This document shows, one piece after another, positions 41,887-53,714 of a stretch of 64,000 nt of DNA. Position numbers and translations under genes: made by a program. How positions within the stretch are numbered: the stretch's first letter is position 1; every line of letters starts with the position of its first letter. This stretch comes from Salipiger bermudensis (GTDB taxonomy: Bacteria; Pseudomonadota; Alphaproteobacteria; Rhodobacterales; Rhodobacteraceae). The notes beneath the pieces were generated by a model. The model saw only the letters and a list, made by a program, of their open reading frames with translations, was not told the origin of the DNA and did no database searches. The stretch is taken from contig NZ_JAIUZY010000015.1 of the NCBI RefSeq assembly GCF_020171625.1, positions 1-64,000 on the forward strand, read 5' to 3'.

Positions 41887-44316
41887 ATGACGTCACTCCC
41901 CCCTTCCCTTCAGGGCTGGTTCGTCCGCCGCGGCTGGCAGATCCACCCGCACCAGCGCGAGATGCTCTCGCGCGCCTCCGATCCCTGCCTGCTGCTGATT
42001 GCGCCGACGGGGGGCGGCAAGACGCTCGCGGGCTTCCTGCCGACGCTGGCCGAGCTCGCCGAGGCGCCGCGCGAGGGGCTGCACACGCTCTATATCTCGC
42101 CACTGAAGGCGCTGGCCGCCGACATCCGCCGCAACCTGCTGATCCCCATCGAGGAGGCGGGGCTGCCGATCCGCGTCGAGGACCGCACCGGCGACACGCC
42201 CTCCTCGCGCAAGCGGCGGCAGCGCGCCGACCCGCCACAGATCCTGCTGACCACGCCGGAAAGCCTCGCGTTGCTGACCTCCTACGAGGATGCGCCGCGG
42301 ATGTTCGCCGGGCTTCAGCGGGTGGTCGTCGACGAAATCCACGCTCTGGCGGAAAGCAAGCGCGGAGACCAGCTGATGCTGGCACTGGCGCGGCTGCAGG
42401 AGATGTGCCCGGGGCTGCGGCGGGTGGGGCTGTCGGCCACCGTCGAGGACCCCGAGGCCATCGCCCGGCTGCTGGCGCGCCACCCCGATCCCTGCGCCAT
42501 CCTGCAGGCCGATCCCGGTCCCGAGCCCGACATCTCGATGCTGGTCACCGACGAGGCCCCGCCGTGGTCCGGCGGCGGCGCGGCCTATGCCATCCCGGCG
42601 GTGCTCGAGCAGGTCAAGCAGCACAAGACGACGCTGATCTTCCACAACACCCGCGCCCAGGCCGAGATCTTCTTTCACAACCTCTGGCTCGCCAACGAGG
42701 ACGCGCTGCCCATCGGCATCCATCACGGCTCGCTCGATCGCGGCCAGCGCGAGAAGGTCGAGGCGGCGATGGTGCGCGGCGAGCTGCGCGCCATCGTCTG
42801 CACCGGCTCGCTCGATCTCGGGATCGACTGGGGCGACGTGGATCTGGTGATCCAGATCGGCGCGCCGAAGAACGTCAAGCGGCTGGTGCAGCGCATCGGG
42901 CGCGCCAACCACCGCTACAACGCACCCTCGAAGGCGCTGCTGGTGCCGGCCAACCGCTTCGAGGTGGTGGAATGCGTGGCCGCCCTCGAGGCGGTGAAGG
43001 ATCGCGAGCTCGACGGCGAATGGCGCGGGCGCGGGCCGCGCGACGTGCTCTGCCAGCATATCCTCATCGCCGCCTGCGCCGGGCCGTTCGACGCCGATGC
43101 CCTCTACGACGAGATGACGCAGGCCGGGGCCTATGCCGACCTGAGCCGGGCCGAGTTCGACGCCTGCCTCGCCTTCTGCGCCACCGGCGGCTACGCGCTG
43201 CGGGCCTATGACCGCTGGCAGCGCCTGCTGCAGCGTGAGGACGGGCTGTGGCAGTTGCGCGACCCGCGCTCCGCCGCCCGCATCCGGCAGAATATCGGCA
43301 CCATTCAGGACACCGACACGCTCAAGGTGCGCTGGCGGGGTCGGGGTGGCGCGCCTCTGGGCGAGATCGAGGAGGGCTTCGCCGCCTCGCTGAGCCGTGG
43401 CGACACTTTTCTGATCGGCGGCCAGATCGTGCGCTACGAAGGCCTGCGCGAGATGACCGTGGAAGTGTCGCGCGATGCCGCGAGAAAGCCCAAGATCGCC
43501 ACCTTCAACGGCACCAAGTTCGCCACCTCTACGCAACTGTCGCAGCGCATCCTGCGGATGTTCGGACAGGAGCGCTGGCCCGAACTCCCGGGCCACACCG
43601 CCGAGTGGCTGGGCCTGCAGCGCGAGGTGAGCCGCCTGCCCGAGCCGGGCCGCCTGCTGATCGAGAGTTTTCCGCATGACGGGCGCGAGCAGCTCGTGGC
43701 CTATGGCTTTGCCGGGCGCAACGCCATGCAGACGCTGGGCCTTCTGCTGACCAAGCGGATGGAGGAAGAGGGGCTGGCGCCGATGGGCTTCGTGGCCTCC
43801 GACTACGCGGTGCTGATCTGGGGGCTTGATGCGGTGACCGATCCCAAGCCGCTCTTCGACCTCGCCAAGCTCGAGGCCGGGCTTGAGACATGGTTGCAGG
43901 GCAACGCGGTGATGAAACGCACCTTCCGCGCCTCGGCCACCATCGCCGGGCTGATCGAGCGCAACACCGGCGGCCAGCGCAAGAGCGGACGGCAGGCGAC
44001 GATGTCGTCGGACATCCTCTACGACACGCTGGTCAAGTACGACCCCAACCACCTGCTGTTGCAGATCACCCGCGAGGAGGCGATGCGCGGTCTGGTGGAT
44101 TTCAGCCGCATCCGCGAGATGTGCGAACGGGTCGAGGACCGCATCGACCTGCTGCGGCTGAGCCGCGTCTCGCCGCTCTCGGCGCCGCTGTTCCTCGAGC
44201 CGGGGCGCATCCCGATCGCCGGGATGGCCGATGAACGTCTGCTGCAGGACGAGGTCTCGGCCCTGCTCGACGAGGCGGGGTTGTCGCAGCTTCCGGGCGC
44301 GGTGGTTGCCTCCTGA
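41887..44316 (+). CDS. Ligase-associated DNA damage response DEXH-box helicase (Lhr-like)
   Basis: An 809-residue superfamily 2 helicase. Walker A is APTGGGKT (residues 39-46), with VVVDEIHAL as motif II, RVGLSATVED as motif III, LIFHNTRAQAE and GIHHGSLDRGQREKVE in the second RecA domain, and RLVQRIGRANHR as motif VI, followed by the Lhr-type winged-helix region. This subtype is normally encoded with an ATP-dependent DNA ligase, an exonuclease and the PdeM phosphoesterase. Only PdeM is close by here. The ATG at 41887 starts just before the helicase domain, which matches the family. Confidence 0.93.
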   Translation: MTSLPPSLQGWFVRRGWQIHPHQREMLSRASDPCLLLIAPTGGGKTLAGFLPTLAELAEAPREGLHTLYISPLKALAADIRRNLLIPIEEAGLPIRVEDRTGDTPSSRKRRQRADPPQILLTTPESLALLTSYEDAPRMFAGLQRVVVDEIHALAESKRGDQLMLALARLQEMCPGLRRVGLSATVEDPEAIARLLARHPDPCAILQADPGPEPDISMLVTDEAPPWSGGGAAYAIPAVLEQVKQHKTTLIFHNTRAQAEIFFHNLWLANEDALPIGIHHGSLDRGQREKVEAAMVRGELRAIVCTGSLDLGIDWGDVDLVIQIGAPKNVKRLVQRIGRANHRYNAPSKALLVPANRFEVVECVAALEAVKDRELDGEWRGRGPRDVLCQHILIAACAGPFDADALYDEMTQAGAYADLSRAEFDACLAFCATGGYALRAYDRWQRLLQREDGLWQLRDPRSAARIRQNIGTIQDTDTLKVRWRGRGGAPLGEIEEGFAASLSRGDTFLIGGQIVRYEGLREMTVEVSRDAARKPKIATFNGTKFATSTQLSQRILRMFGQERWPELPGHTAEWLGLQREVSRLPEPGRLLIESFPHDGREQLVAYGFAGRNAMQTLGLLLTKRMEEEGLAPMGFVASDYAVLIWGLDAVTDPKPLFDLAKLEAGLETWLQGNAVMKRTFRASATIAGLIERNTGGQRKSGRQATMSSDILYDTLVKYDPNHLLLQITREEAMRGLVDFSRIREMCERVEDRIDLLRLSRVSPLSAPLFLEPGRIPIAGMADERLLQDEVSALLDEAGLSQLPGAVVAS

Positions 44317-44409
44317 GCGGTTTGCGCGGACAGTGGGCCAACTCCGCATTCCGGGTTTGCCCAGCGGCGCCCGCGGATGTATCAGCCGACTGAAGCGAAG
44401 ACGGAAGCG

Positions 44410-44553
44410 ATGACCGAGAACGACCACAAGCCACCGAAGAAGCGCCAGATGCCGCGTGGCTGGTGGCTCGCCCCCTGCCTCGTGATCGGGGCGCTGCTGT
44501 GGTTCTTCATCATCAAGGCCGTGATCGCCCTCGTGCATCTCGTCACCGGCTGA
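44410..44553 (+). CDS. Small single-pass membrane protein (47 aa) between helicase and PdeM
   Basis: A 47-codon frame: MTENDHKPPKKRQMPRGWWL followed by APCLVIGALLWFFIIKAVIA and LVHLVTG. It has a basic N-terminus and one hydrophobic helix (residues 19-44), an N-in anchor. CGGAAG lies just before the ATG. It lies between two ligase-associated repair genes on the same strand, but with 93 bases before and 67 after, so co-function is uncertain. No known family comes to mind. Its composition and ribosome-binding site make translation likely. Confidence 0.6.
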   Translation: MTENDHKPPKKRQMPRGWWLAPCLVIGALLWFFIIKAVIALVHLVTG

Positions 44554-44620
44554 ACGCCGCCCTGCCTGCCCCTTGCCTCCGCCGCGCGGTTCGGCCATTC
44601 AGGCCGGCATGGAACAGGCC

Positions 44621-45283
44621 ATGAACACCCTTCCTTTCCGGTTTCGCGACAGCACGCTCGTGGCGCTGCCCTCGGGCGCGCTGCACTGGCCCGACGAACG
44701 GCTTCTGGTGGTCTCGGACCTGCATTTCGGCAAGTCCGCCCGGCTCTCGGCGGTGGGCGGCGCGGCGCTTCCCCCCTACGAGACGCGCGACACGCTGCTG
44801 CGGCTCGAGGCCGATCTCGAGGCCACCGGGGCGGAGCGGGTGATCTGCCTCGGCGACAGCTTCGACACCGCGCAGGTCGAGGGCGAACTGCCCGAGGCGG
44901 ACCGGGTCTGGATCACCCGCCTGCAGGCCGGGCGCGACTGGGTGTGGATCGAGGGCAACCACGATCCGGGACCGGTGGCGCTTGGCGGTGCCCATCTGGC
45001 CGAACTGCGGATCGCGGGGCTGCTGTTCCGGCACATCGCCACGCCGGGTGCCGAGGGCGAGGTCTCGGGGCATTACCACCCCAAGGCGCGGCTGAAGCTG
45101 CGCGGGCGGACGCTGTCGCGCCCCTGCTTCCTCTTCGACGCGGCGCGCCTGATCCTGCCGGCCTATGGCGCCTATACCGGGGGCCTGCGCAGCGACAGCG
45201 CGGCGCTTTGCGGGCTGATGGCCGGGGATGCCCGCGCCATCCTTACCGGGCCGCGCCCAGTCGCCATCCCGATGCCGCGCTGA
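44621..45283 (+). CDS. pdeM: Ligase-associated DNA damage response endonuclease PdeM
   Basis: A 220-residue calcineurin-like metallophosphoesterase. The metal-binding motifs are VVSDLHFGKSARL (DxH), CLGDSFDTA (GD), IEGNHDPG (GNHD) and GEVSGHYHPKARL (GHxH-type). PdeM genes accompany the Lhr-like helicase, ligase and exonuclease of a DNA-repair set; its nuclease activity is inferred from the family. I prefer the ATG at 44621; ATGs at 44609 and 44573 are in frame but add unrelated residues. The gene lies close to the small membrane gene and helicase on the same strand. Confidence 0.9.
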   Translation: MNTLPFRFRDSTLVALPSGALHWPDERLLVVSDLHFGKSARLSAVGGAALPPYETRDTLLRLEADLEATGAERVICLGDSFDTAQVEGELPEADRVWITRLQAGRDWVWIEGNHDPGPVALGGAHLAELRIAGLLFRHIATPGAEGEVSGHYHPKARLKLRGRTLSRPCFLFDAARLILPAYGAYTGGLRSDSAALCGLMAGDARAILTGPRPVAIPMPR

Positions 45284-45323
45284 GGGCTTGCCAAGTCGCG
45301 CGCGCCGTGTCCCCTTGGTCGGC

Positions 45324-45731
45324 ATGGAGATCGACACCCGCATCCGCGAGAGCTTTGCCCGGCAGGGCATGATGACGACGCTGGGCGCCCGGCTGGTCGC
45401 CGTCGCCCCCGGCGCCGTCGAGATCGAGGCCGCGATCACGCCCGGCGTGTCGCAGCAGCATGGCTTTGCGCACGCGGCGCTGGCCTTCGCGCTCGGCGAC
45501 AGCGCGGCGGGGTATGCCGCGCTCACGGTGATGCCCGAGGACCGCGAGGTGGTGACCTCTGAGATGAAGATCCACCTGCTCGCCCCGGCGCGCGGCGCGC
45601 GCCTGATCGCCCGCGGACGGGTGGTGAAGCCCGGGCGGCGGCTGGTGATCGTGACGGCGGATGTCTACGCCGTGGCGGACGGGGTGGAGACCCACGCGGC
45701 CCTGCTCACCGGGACGATGGTCCCGGTCTGA
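45324..45731 (+). CDS. PaaI-type hotdog thioesterase
   Basis: A 135-residue hotdog-fold protein with the HGFAHAALAFALGDSAAGYAAL helix, where the histidine-glycine and the aspartate of the PaaI family sit (here GDSAAGYA), and the SEMKIHLLAPARGARLIARGRVVKPGRRLVIVTADVYA strand set. It should hydrolyse an acyl- or aryl-CoA; the substrate is unknown. It follows pdeM by 40 bases on the same strand without an evident ribosome-binding site, so it may be translated by coupling or from weak initiation. Confidence 0.85.
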   Translation: MEIDTRIRESFARQGMMTTLGARLVAVAPGAVEIEAAITPGVSQQHGFAHAALAFALGDSAAGYAALTVMPEDREVVTSEMKIHLLAPARGARLIARGRVVKPGRRLVIVTADVYAVADGVETHAALLTGTMVPV

Positions 45732-45779
45732 GCGAAACCGCCGGGGCCCGCAGGGCGCCCCGGCGCTTGTATCACAATA

Positions 45780-46682
45780 TCAGGCGGTGAGGCCTTCCGG
45801 CTCTGCAAGACCGTTGGCACGGCAGCAGGCGGTGACGGTGTTGGCCAGCAGGCAGGCAATGGTCATCGGACCGACCCCGCCCGGCACCGGGGTGATGGCG
45901 CCCGCGACCTCGGCGCAGCTGTCATAGGCGCAATCTCCCACCAGCCGGGTCTTGCCCTCGCCCTTCTCGGGCGCCGGAATACGGTTGATGCCGACATCAA
46001 TCACCGTGGCGCCCGGCTTGATCCAGTCACCCGGCACCATCTCGGGCCGGCCCACCGCGGCCACCACGATATCGGCGCGGCGGACCACCTCGGGGAGGTC
46101 CTTGGTGCGCGAATGCGCGATGGTCACGGTGCAGCTCTCGCCCAGCAGGAGCTGCGCCATCGGCTTGCCGACGATGTTCGAGCGGCCGATCACCACCGCG
46201 TCGAGCCCGGAAAGCGTGCCGAGCTGGTCGCGCAGCATCATCAGGCAGCCGAGCGGCGTGCAGGGCACCATGCTCTTCTGGCCGGTGCCGAGCAGGCCGA
46301 CGTTGGAGATGTGGAAGCCGTCCACGTCCTTGGCCGGATCGATGGCGTTGATCACCGCGTCGGAGTTCATGTGGTCCGGCAGCGGCAGCTGCACGAGGAT
46401 GCCATGCACCGCCGGGTCGGCGTTGAGCTTCTCGACCAGCGCCACGAGCTCGGCTTCGGAGACGCTGGTGTCGAGCTTGTGCTCGAAGCTCTGCATCCCG
46501 CATTCGACGGTCTGCTTGCCCTTGTTGCGGACATAGACCTGACTGGCCGGGTCCTCGCCCACCAGCACCACGGCGAGCCCCGGCGTGATGCCGTGCTCGT
46601 CCTTGAGACGCGCAACATGCGCTGCAACCTGTTCCCGCACCTTGGCCGCAAAGGCCTTGCCGTCGATGATCTTCGCCGCCAT
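45780..46682 (-). CDS. folD: Bifunctional methylenetetrahydrofolate dehydrogenase/cyclohydrolase
   Basis: FolD interconverts 5,10-methylene-, 5,10-methenyl- and 10-formyl-tetrahydrofolate with NADP. The 300-residue protein begins [20 protein letters not shown] and shows [23 protein letters not shown] with the catalytic lysine, [41 protein letters not shown] and the C-terminal [22 protein letters not shown] lies six bases before the ATG. With fhs two genes upstream on the same strand, it makes up the C1 module that feeds formate into folates. Confidence 0.97.
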   Translation of the reverse strand: MAAKIIDGKAFAAKVREQVAAHVARLKDEHGITPGLAVVLVGEDPASQVYVRNKGKQTVECGMQSFEHKLDTSVSEAELVALVEKLNADPAVHGILVQLPLPDHMNSDAVINAIDPAKDVDGFHISNVGLLGTGQKSMVPCTPLGCLMMLRDQLGTLSGLDAVVIGRSNIVGKPMAQLLLGESCTVTIAHSRTKDLPEVVRRADIVVAAVGRPEMVPGDWIKPGATVIDVGINRIPAPEKGEGKTRLVGDCAYDSCAEVAGAITPVPGGVGPMTIACLLANTVTACCRANGLAEPEGLTA

Positions 46683-46693
46683 GCAGCTCTCCT

Positions 46694-46990
46694 TCATTCG
46701 CGCCCGAGCGCGGTTTGCTCGCGCCGGATTGACCAGTCCACAAGTTCCCGCCAGAGCGCCTCGGCCAGCTCGGGATCCCAGCCCCCGGCCTCGGCGTTGC
46801 GGCGCACGTTCCCGATGACCTCGTCGACCCGTGCGTCGATGCGCGCGGGCCAACCGTTGGATGTCTTGAGTTCGGCGGCGCGCGAGATCACCCGCGCGCG
46901 ATGCGCCAGCAGATCGCAGAGCGCGGCGTCGGTGGCATCCACCTCGGCACGCAGTTCGATCATGTCACCAAGGGTGGCGGGGTCGCGCAT
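46694..46990 (-). CDS. Chorismate mutase (AroQ type)
   Basis: A 98-residue all-helical AroQ-class chorismate mutase that makes prephenate for phenylalanine and tyrosine. Visible are the helix [36 protein letters not shown], with the conserved arginines and lysine that bind chorismate, and later [18 protein letters not shown] and [16 protein letters not shown] chose the ATG at 46990 with GGAGAG seven bases upstream; an ATG at 47017 is in frame. It lies between fhs and folD on the same strand, 11 bases from folD. Confidence 0.9.
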   Translation of the reverse strand: MRDPATLGDMIELRAEVDATDAALCDLLAHRARVISRAAELKTSNGWPARIDARVDEVIGNVRRNAEAGGWDPELAEALWRELVDWSIRREQTALGRE

Positions 46991-47119
46991 TCCGGTGCTC
47001 TCCAGCAAGGCCGTCATGCCCCTAATGCCGCGAGTGCCGCGAATGATCAACGTCCCCAAGCGGCGCAATGCGGTCTCGATGCGGCAAAAGCCGTTCCGAT
47101 AGGCACCGGGCGGTGCGGA

Positions 47120-48796
47120 TCAGAACAGCCCCTCGACCTCGCCCGCCGCGTTGAGCCGGATCGCTTCGGCCGCCGGCTGCCGCGGCAGGCCCGGCATGGT
47201 CATGATATCGCCGCAGATCGCCACCACGAAGCCCGCCCCCGCCGAGAGCCGCACCTCGCGCACCGGCACGACGTGCCCCTCGGGCGCGCCGCGCAGGTCG
47301 GGATCGGTCGAAAAGGAGTACTGCGTCTTGGCCATGCACACCGGCAGGTGCCCATAGCCCTGCGCCTCCCACTCCTCGAGCTGTGCACGAATGCGGGCAT
47401 CGGCAGTGACCTCGCCGGCGTGATAGATGCGTTCGGCCACGCATTCGATCTTGTCCCAGAGCGACATCTCGTCGGGATAGAGCGGGGCGAATTGCGACTG
47501 CCCGGCATCGGCGATCTCGGCCACCCGCGTGGCCAGCGCCTCGGCGCCCTTGCCGCCCTCGGCCCAGTGGGTGCAGAGATGCGCCTCGGCCCCCTGCCCC
47601 TCGACATAGGCCCGCACGGCGGCAACCTCGGCGTCGCTGTCGCCGGTGAAGTGGTTGATCGCCACCGCCACCGGCACGCCGAAGCCCTTCAAGTTCTGGA
47701 TATGCCGGCCAAGGTTCGCACAGCCCTCGCGCACCGCGGTGACGTTCTCGGCCGAGAGCTCCTCCTTCGCCAGCCCGCCATTCATCTTCAGCGCCCGGAT
47801 GGTCGCGACGAGCACCACGCAATCGGGATGCAGCCCGGCCTTGCGGCACTTGATGTCGAAGAACTTCTCGGCGCCCAGATCGGCCCCGAAGCCCGCCTCG
47901 GTCACCACGTAATCGGCCAGCTTGAGCGCGGTGCGGGTCGCGATCACCGAGTTGCAGCCATGCGCGATGTTGGCAAACGGCCCGCCATGCACGAAGGCCG
48001 GCGTGTGCTCGAGCGTCTGCACGAGGTTGGGCTGCATGGCATCGCGCAGCAGCACCGTCATGGCGCCGTCGGCCTTGATGTCGCGGGCGAACACCGGTGT
48101 CCTGTCGCGGCGATAGGCGACGATCATCTCGCCCAGCCGGCGCTGCAGATCGGCAAGGTCATCGGCGAGACAGAGGATCGCCATGACCTCGGAGGCCACG
48201 GTGATGTCGAAGCCGGTCTCGCGCGGGAAGCCGTTGGCGGCGCCGCCAAGCGAGGTCACCGTTTGCCGCAGGGCGCGGTCGTTCATGTCGAGCACCCGGC
48301 GCCAGACCACGCGGCGCAGGTCGATCTCCTGCTCGTTGCCCCAGTGAATGTGGTTGTCGATCATCGCCGCCAGCAGGTTGTGGGCGCTGGTGATGGCATG
48401 GAAATCGCCGGTGAAATGGAGGTTCATCTCTTCCATCGGCACGATCTGCGCATAACCGCCGCCGGCGGCGCCGCCCTTCATGCCGAAATTCGGCCCGAGC
48501 GAGGCTTCGCGGATGCAGATCGCGGTGTTTTTGCCGATCCGGCTGAGCCCGTCGCCGAGGCCCACGGTCGTGGTGGTCTTGCCCTCGCCCGCGGGCGTGG
48601 GGTTGATCGCGGTCACGAGGATCAGCTTGCCGTCTTTGCCGCCCTCAAGCCCGGCGATGAAGCCCTGCGCCACCTTGGCCTTGTCATGGCCATAGGGCAG
48701 CAGATGCTCCGGCGGGATTCCCAGCTTGCCGCCGATCTCTTGGATAGGCCGTTTCTCGGCCTCGCGGGCGATCTCGATATCCGGTTTTGCGGCCAT
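47120..48796 (-). CDS. fhs: Formate-tetrahydrofolate ligase
   Basis: Fhs makes 10-formyl-THF from formate, THF and ATP. The 558-residue protein carries the nucleotide-binding loop [21 protein letters not shown] near residues 65-85. It also has the family segments [49 protein letters not shown] and [18 protein letters not shown], and ends in [15 protein letters not shown]. It is the upstream gene of an fhs-chorismate mutase-folD group that allows formate or C1-compound carbon to enter biosynthesis, common in marine Rhodobacteraceae that oxidise methylated compounds. Confidence 0.97.
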   Translation of the reverse strand: MAAKPDIEIAREAEKRPIQEIGGKLGIPPEHLLPYGHDKAKVAQGFIAGLEGGKDGKLILVTAINPTPAGEGKTTTTVGLGDGLSRIGKNTAICIREASLGPNFGMKGGAAGGGYAQIVPMEEMNLHFTGDFHAITSAHNLLAAMIDNHIHWGNEQEIDLRRVVWRRVLDMNDRALRQTVTSLGGAANGFPRETGFDITVASEVMAILCLADDLADLQRRLGEMIVAYRRDRTPVFARDIKADGAMTVLLRDAMQPNLVQTLEHTPAFVHGGPFANIAHGCNSVIATRTALKLADYVVTEAGFGADLGAEKFFDIKCRKAGLHPDCVVLVATIRALKMNGGLAKEELSAENVTAVREGCANLGRHIQNLKGFGVPVAVAINHFTGDSDAEVAAVRAYVEGQGAEAHLCTHWAEGGKGAEALATRVAEIADAGQSQFAPLYPDEMSLWDKIECVAERIYHAGEVTADARIRAQLEEWEAQGYGHLPVCMAKTQYSFSTDPDLRGAPEGHVVPVREVRLSAGAGFVVAICGDIMTMPGLPRQPAAEAIRLNAAGEVEGLF

Positions 48797-48879
48797 GACG
48801 TGCGTCCCTTCGGTCTTCGCGGTGGTTGCCGCGACTTTGCCGCATCGCGCGCGCGGAGAACACCGGGAATCCGCCGCCG

Positions 48880-49479
48880 CTAGCGGCCGCGCACCGCTTC
48901 GATATGCGCCCAGACCCGCTGGTCGGGAATGCTGAGCCGCAGCGTCTCGCCCACCGCCAGCCGACCGGGCCGCTCGACCCACGCTGTCACCCCGCGCCGG
49001 CCCTCGGCGGCAGGCTTGAAGCGGGCGCCGAAGCCTTCGCGCTCGGTCTCGATCTCGCGCCCCGGCAGCACGCAGGGGCGGTTCTCCATGTCGACCGCCA
49101 GCGTGACGCCGTCAGCGCCCTGCAGACGCGACGAGGGCGGAATGTGCGAGAAATCCGGCAGTCCTTCGACCACCACCGACGCGCCGATCCATTCGGGTTC
49201 GATCCGCTCAAGCCCCATGCGCTCGGCAATGGCGGCCAGCTCCTCGGCAGAGACGATGGCGAGCTGGCGCACGTTGCGGATCTCGGTGCCGCGCCGGTGC
49301 TGCGCCAGCACCCGGCTGCACGAGGGCCGCGTCAGCCCGGAATGCCGCTCACCCACGGCGCCCTCGAAGCGCAGGTCGAGCGCCTCGACCGGCTCGGAGC
49401 GCAGCCCGTCCCCCTCGAGCGGGACGCGACCGAGCCAGATGATTCTGGCGTGGAAATCGGTGGTCTTCAGAGCGGGCAT
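48880..49479 (-). CDS. MOSC domain protein
   Basis: A 199-residue MOSC (molybdenum cofactor sulfurase C-terminal) protein. The core has [40 protein letters not shown] and the [10 protein letters not shown] segment with the conserved cysteine. It ends with the [13 protein letters not shown] strand. Such stand-alone MOSC proteins are thought to handle sulfur on molybdenum cofactor or to reduce N-hydroxylated compounds; no cofactor-biosynthesis gene is adjacent. I chose the ATG at 49479, nine bases after AAGGAG; that motif would abut the ATG at 49488 directly. Confidence 0.87.
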   Translation of the reverse strand: MPALKTTDFHARIIWLGRVPLEGDGLRSEPVEALDLRFEGAVGERHSGLTRPSCSRVLAQHRRGTEIRNVRQLAIVSAEELAAIAERMGLERIEPEWIGASVVVEGLPDFSHIPPSSRLQGADGVTLAVDMENRPCVLPGREIETEREGFGARFKPAAEGRRGVTAWVERPGRLAVGETLRLSIPDQRVWAHIEAVRGR

Positions 49480-49572
49480 TCTGGGCATCTCCTTGGAACT
49501 ACGCGGAGAATGCGGAAAGCGCCGGGAGCCTCAACCGCATTTTGCAAATTCACGAAGAATTCGCGGAAGAGA

Positions 49573-50345
49573 TCAGACCGTGAGTGTCAGGAACAGGCGG
49601 CGGAACGGGAACAGCACGCGCCCGTCGCCCCCGGTGGGATAGGCGCTGCCGATCACCCGCTCGTAGGCGGTGATGAGCTTGGCCTGCTCGTCGTCGTTCA
49701 GCGCCGCGAGCACGGGCCGCGCGAAGCTCGCCTCGGTGAAGCGACGCACCGGGTGGCCCTCGCCGTCGGGCGCGAGATCCTGGTAATACTCGGTCTCCCA
49801 GATCGAGACCCTGCCGAGCGGGCTGAGCAGGCGATGGTATTGCGCCGGCAGCAGCACCTTGGGCTGGGCGTCATGATCGATCCGGCCCGGGAAGAGCTCT
49901 TCGGCGAGGCTCAGCCAGAACCGGTGCGAGGGGGCGTTGTTCTGATGCGGGACCTGCACCGCCAGCGTGCCGCCCGGCGCCAACTTGGCCGCCAGCAGCG
50001 TCAGCAGGTTGGGATGATCGCCGACCCATTGCAGCGCGGCGTTGGAAAAGATCAGCGCGGCGGGTTCGGAGGGCAGCCAGAGCGACAGGTCATCCTCGAC
50101 CAGTTCGTCATAGCAGCCGGTGCGCCGGGCCTGATCGAGCATGGCGCGGCTCAGGTCCACGCCGACGAGTTTGCGGCGAAGCTGCTGTAGCGCCGGGCCG
50201 ACCGTGCCGCTGCCGCAGCCAAGGTCGATCACCGCGCCTTCGGGAAGCGGGCCGACACTGCGCAGCAGGTCGATGGCGGGGCGCAAACGAAGACCCCGGA
50301 ACCTGTAATAGAGTCCGGGGTCCCAGTCTTTCTGCAGAGACGCGC

Positions 50346-50349
<4 letters not shown>
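49573..50349 (-). CDS. Trans-aconitate 2-methyltransferase-like SAM methyltransferase
   Basis: A 258-residue class I methyltransferase. The opening [22 protein letters not shown] and the AdoMet loop [15 protein letters not shown] follow the Tam family. [15 protein letters not shown] and [16 protein letters not shown] are further Tam-type motifs. Tam methylates trans-aconitate, an inhibitor formed from cis-aconitate, so a metabolite-repair role is plausible. Its ATG overlaps the ftsH stop as ATGA, which makes it co-translated with ftsH; that pairing is unusual in meaning but clear in sequence. Confidence 0.85.
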
Positions 50350-52259
<1,910 letters not shown>

Positions 52260-52345
52260 GGAATGCCTCCAAACATGCGTCGCGTGCCCCGATCAGAGCA
52301 CGATGTGCCTAACATAAGGATCAGTGCGGCACGTTCAATGCGAAT

Positions 52346-53692
52346 TCAGTGCGAAAGCAGGAAGCGGTCGAAACCCTGGCCCCGTGTTCCGCCGCTCTCC
52401 AGCGCCGTCGTGCCCCCCGGCCCGACCCCGAGCGCATCGCAGGCGCGCAGGGTCTCGCCCTGCCAGACCGAGGGCAGGCTCAGGGCCAGCGCGTGCGGCA
52501 CGCGCCGTGGCCCGGCCTCCGCCGCCTGACGCCAACCCTCCTCGCCGAGCGCGCGCACTTGGAGCCCCTTGAGATCGGGGTGAAAAACCCGCCAGCGCCC
52601 ATCCCAGAGCGCCCCGTCGCCGACCATTGCCGAGGCGTCAGACACAGCCGCGTACTCACGCCAGATCCGCAGCAGCGCAGGTTCGGCCCGCGCCGCGCAC
52701 CCCATCAGCGTGCCCGCCCCGCCCGACAGCAGCCGCTCGAGCAGCGCCTCGAGGGCCGCGGCGCGCGGGCGGTACTCCGCCGAGGAGACCCATTGCAGCG
52801 CCGCCGCGAGCAGCCTCAGCTGGGTGTCACGCTCGATCGTCGCGAACAGGTCGCGGTCGAAGACGAGGTCGCCGGCGGCGCCCTCCTCTCCGCACTGCTG
52901 CCACACAGAGGCCGCCCGGGCGCGCAGCGCCTCGCGGGCGCGGCCCATGCGGGTGGCCGTGGCCGCCAGCGTCTCGGCCCCCAGCCCCTCGTCCTCGAGC
53001 CCGCGCAGCAGCTTGCGAATGCGGGCGCGCTCGTAGTGATCGTCCTCGTTGGTGGGATCCTCGACCCAGCGGCCCTTGAGCACCTTCAGGTAATGCCGCA
53101 ACTCCGCGCGGCGCATGTCGAGACAGGGGCGCACGATGGTCGGCCCGCCTTGAACGGCCCCTTCCGGAGGCCGAGCGCCGTCGCAGTCTTCGGGATCAAG
53201 CGGCCGGGTGTCGGTCTGGGCGATCTCGCGCAGCGGCGCCATCGCCGACAGCCCCTCGACCCCGGAGCCGCGCGCCAGCCGCATCAGGAAGGTCTCGGCC
53301 ACGTCATCGCGCGTATGGGCCAGCAGCACGTGCGAGAGCGCACCGCGCCAGCGTCCGATGAGGTCGAGCCGGGCGCGGCGGGCGGCGTCCATCAGGTTGC
53401 CCTGCCCGTCCCAGTGCCAGCGCAGCGTGGCATGCGGATGGCCCAACTCGGCGCAGGTCTCGCGCACCAGCGCCGCCTCGTCCGCGGCCTCGGGGCGCAG
53501 CCCGTGGTCGACCGTCACCACCCAGAGCCTCGTGCCCCAGACATGCGCCCAGTTGTGCGCCAGCGTCAGCATCGCCATGCTGTCGCCGCCACCCGAGACG
53601 GCGAGCGCGATGTCGGTGGGGAAATCCGGCCCCAGCGCCGCGCCCATGGCCTCGGCAAAGCGCTGGTCGAGACTATCTGGCCGGGGTGTCAC
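52346..53692 (-). CDS. tilS: tRNA(Ile)-lysidine synthetase
   Basis: TilS attaches lysine to C34 of tRNA-Ile(CAU), changing its decoding from AUG to AUA. The N-type PP-loop SGGGDS is at residues 33-38, followed by VTVDHGLRPEAADEA, LLAHTRDDVAETFLMRLARGSGVEGLSAM and RPCLDMRRAELRHYL. The 448-residue length fits alphaproteobacterial members. The start is GTG with GGAG eleven bases upstream. It sits between the cpoB/Tol-Pal genes and ftsH, a conserved alphaproteobacterial order. Confidence 0.94.
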   Translation of the reverse strand: MTPRPDSLDQRFAEAMGAALGPDFPTDIALAVSGGGDSMAMLTLAHNWAHVWGTRLWVVTVDHGLRPEAADEAALVRETCAELGHPHATLRWHWDGQGNLMDAARRARLDLIGRWRGALSHVLLAHTRDDVAETFLMRLARGSGVEGLSAMAPLREIAQTDTRPLDPEDCDGARPPEGAVQGGPTIVRPCLDMRRAELRHYLKVLKGRWVEDPTNEDDHYERARIRKLLRGLEDEGLGAETLAATATRMGRAREALRARAASVWQQCGEEGAAGDLVFDRDLFATIERDTQLRLLAAALQWVSSAEYRPRAAALEALLERLLSGGAGTLMGCAARAEPALLRIWREYAAVSDASAMVGDGALWDGRWRVFHPDLKGLQVRALGEEGWRQAAEAGPRRVPHALALSLPSVWQGETLRACDALGVGPGGTTALESGGTRGQGFDRFLLSH

Positions 53693-53714
53693 GAACGAAG
53701 TCTCCGGCGCGGCC

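Noticed and set aside
41893-44598. A 901-codon minus-strand frame antisense to the Lhr-like helicase
   Set aside because: Composition of a shadow frame. All helicase motifs are read on the plus strand.
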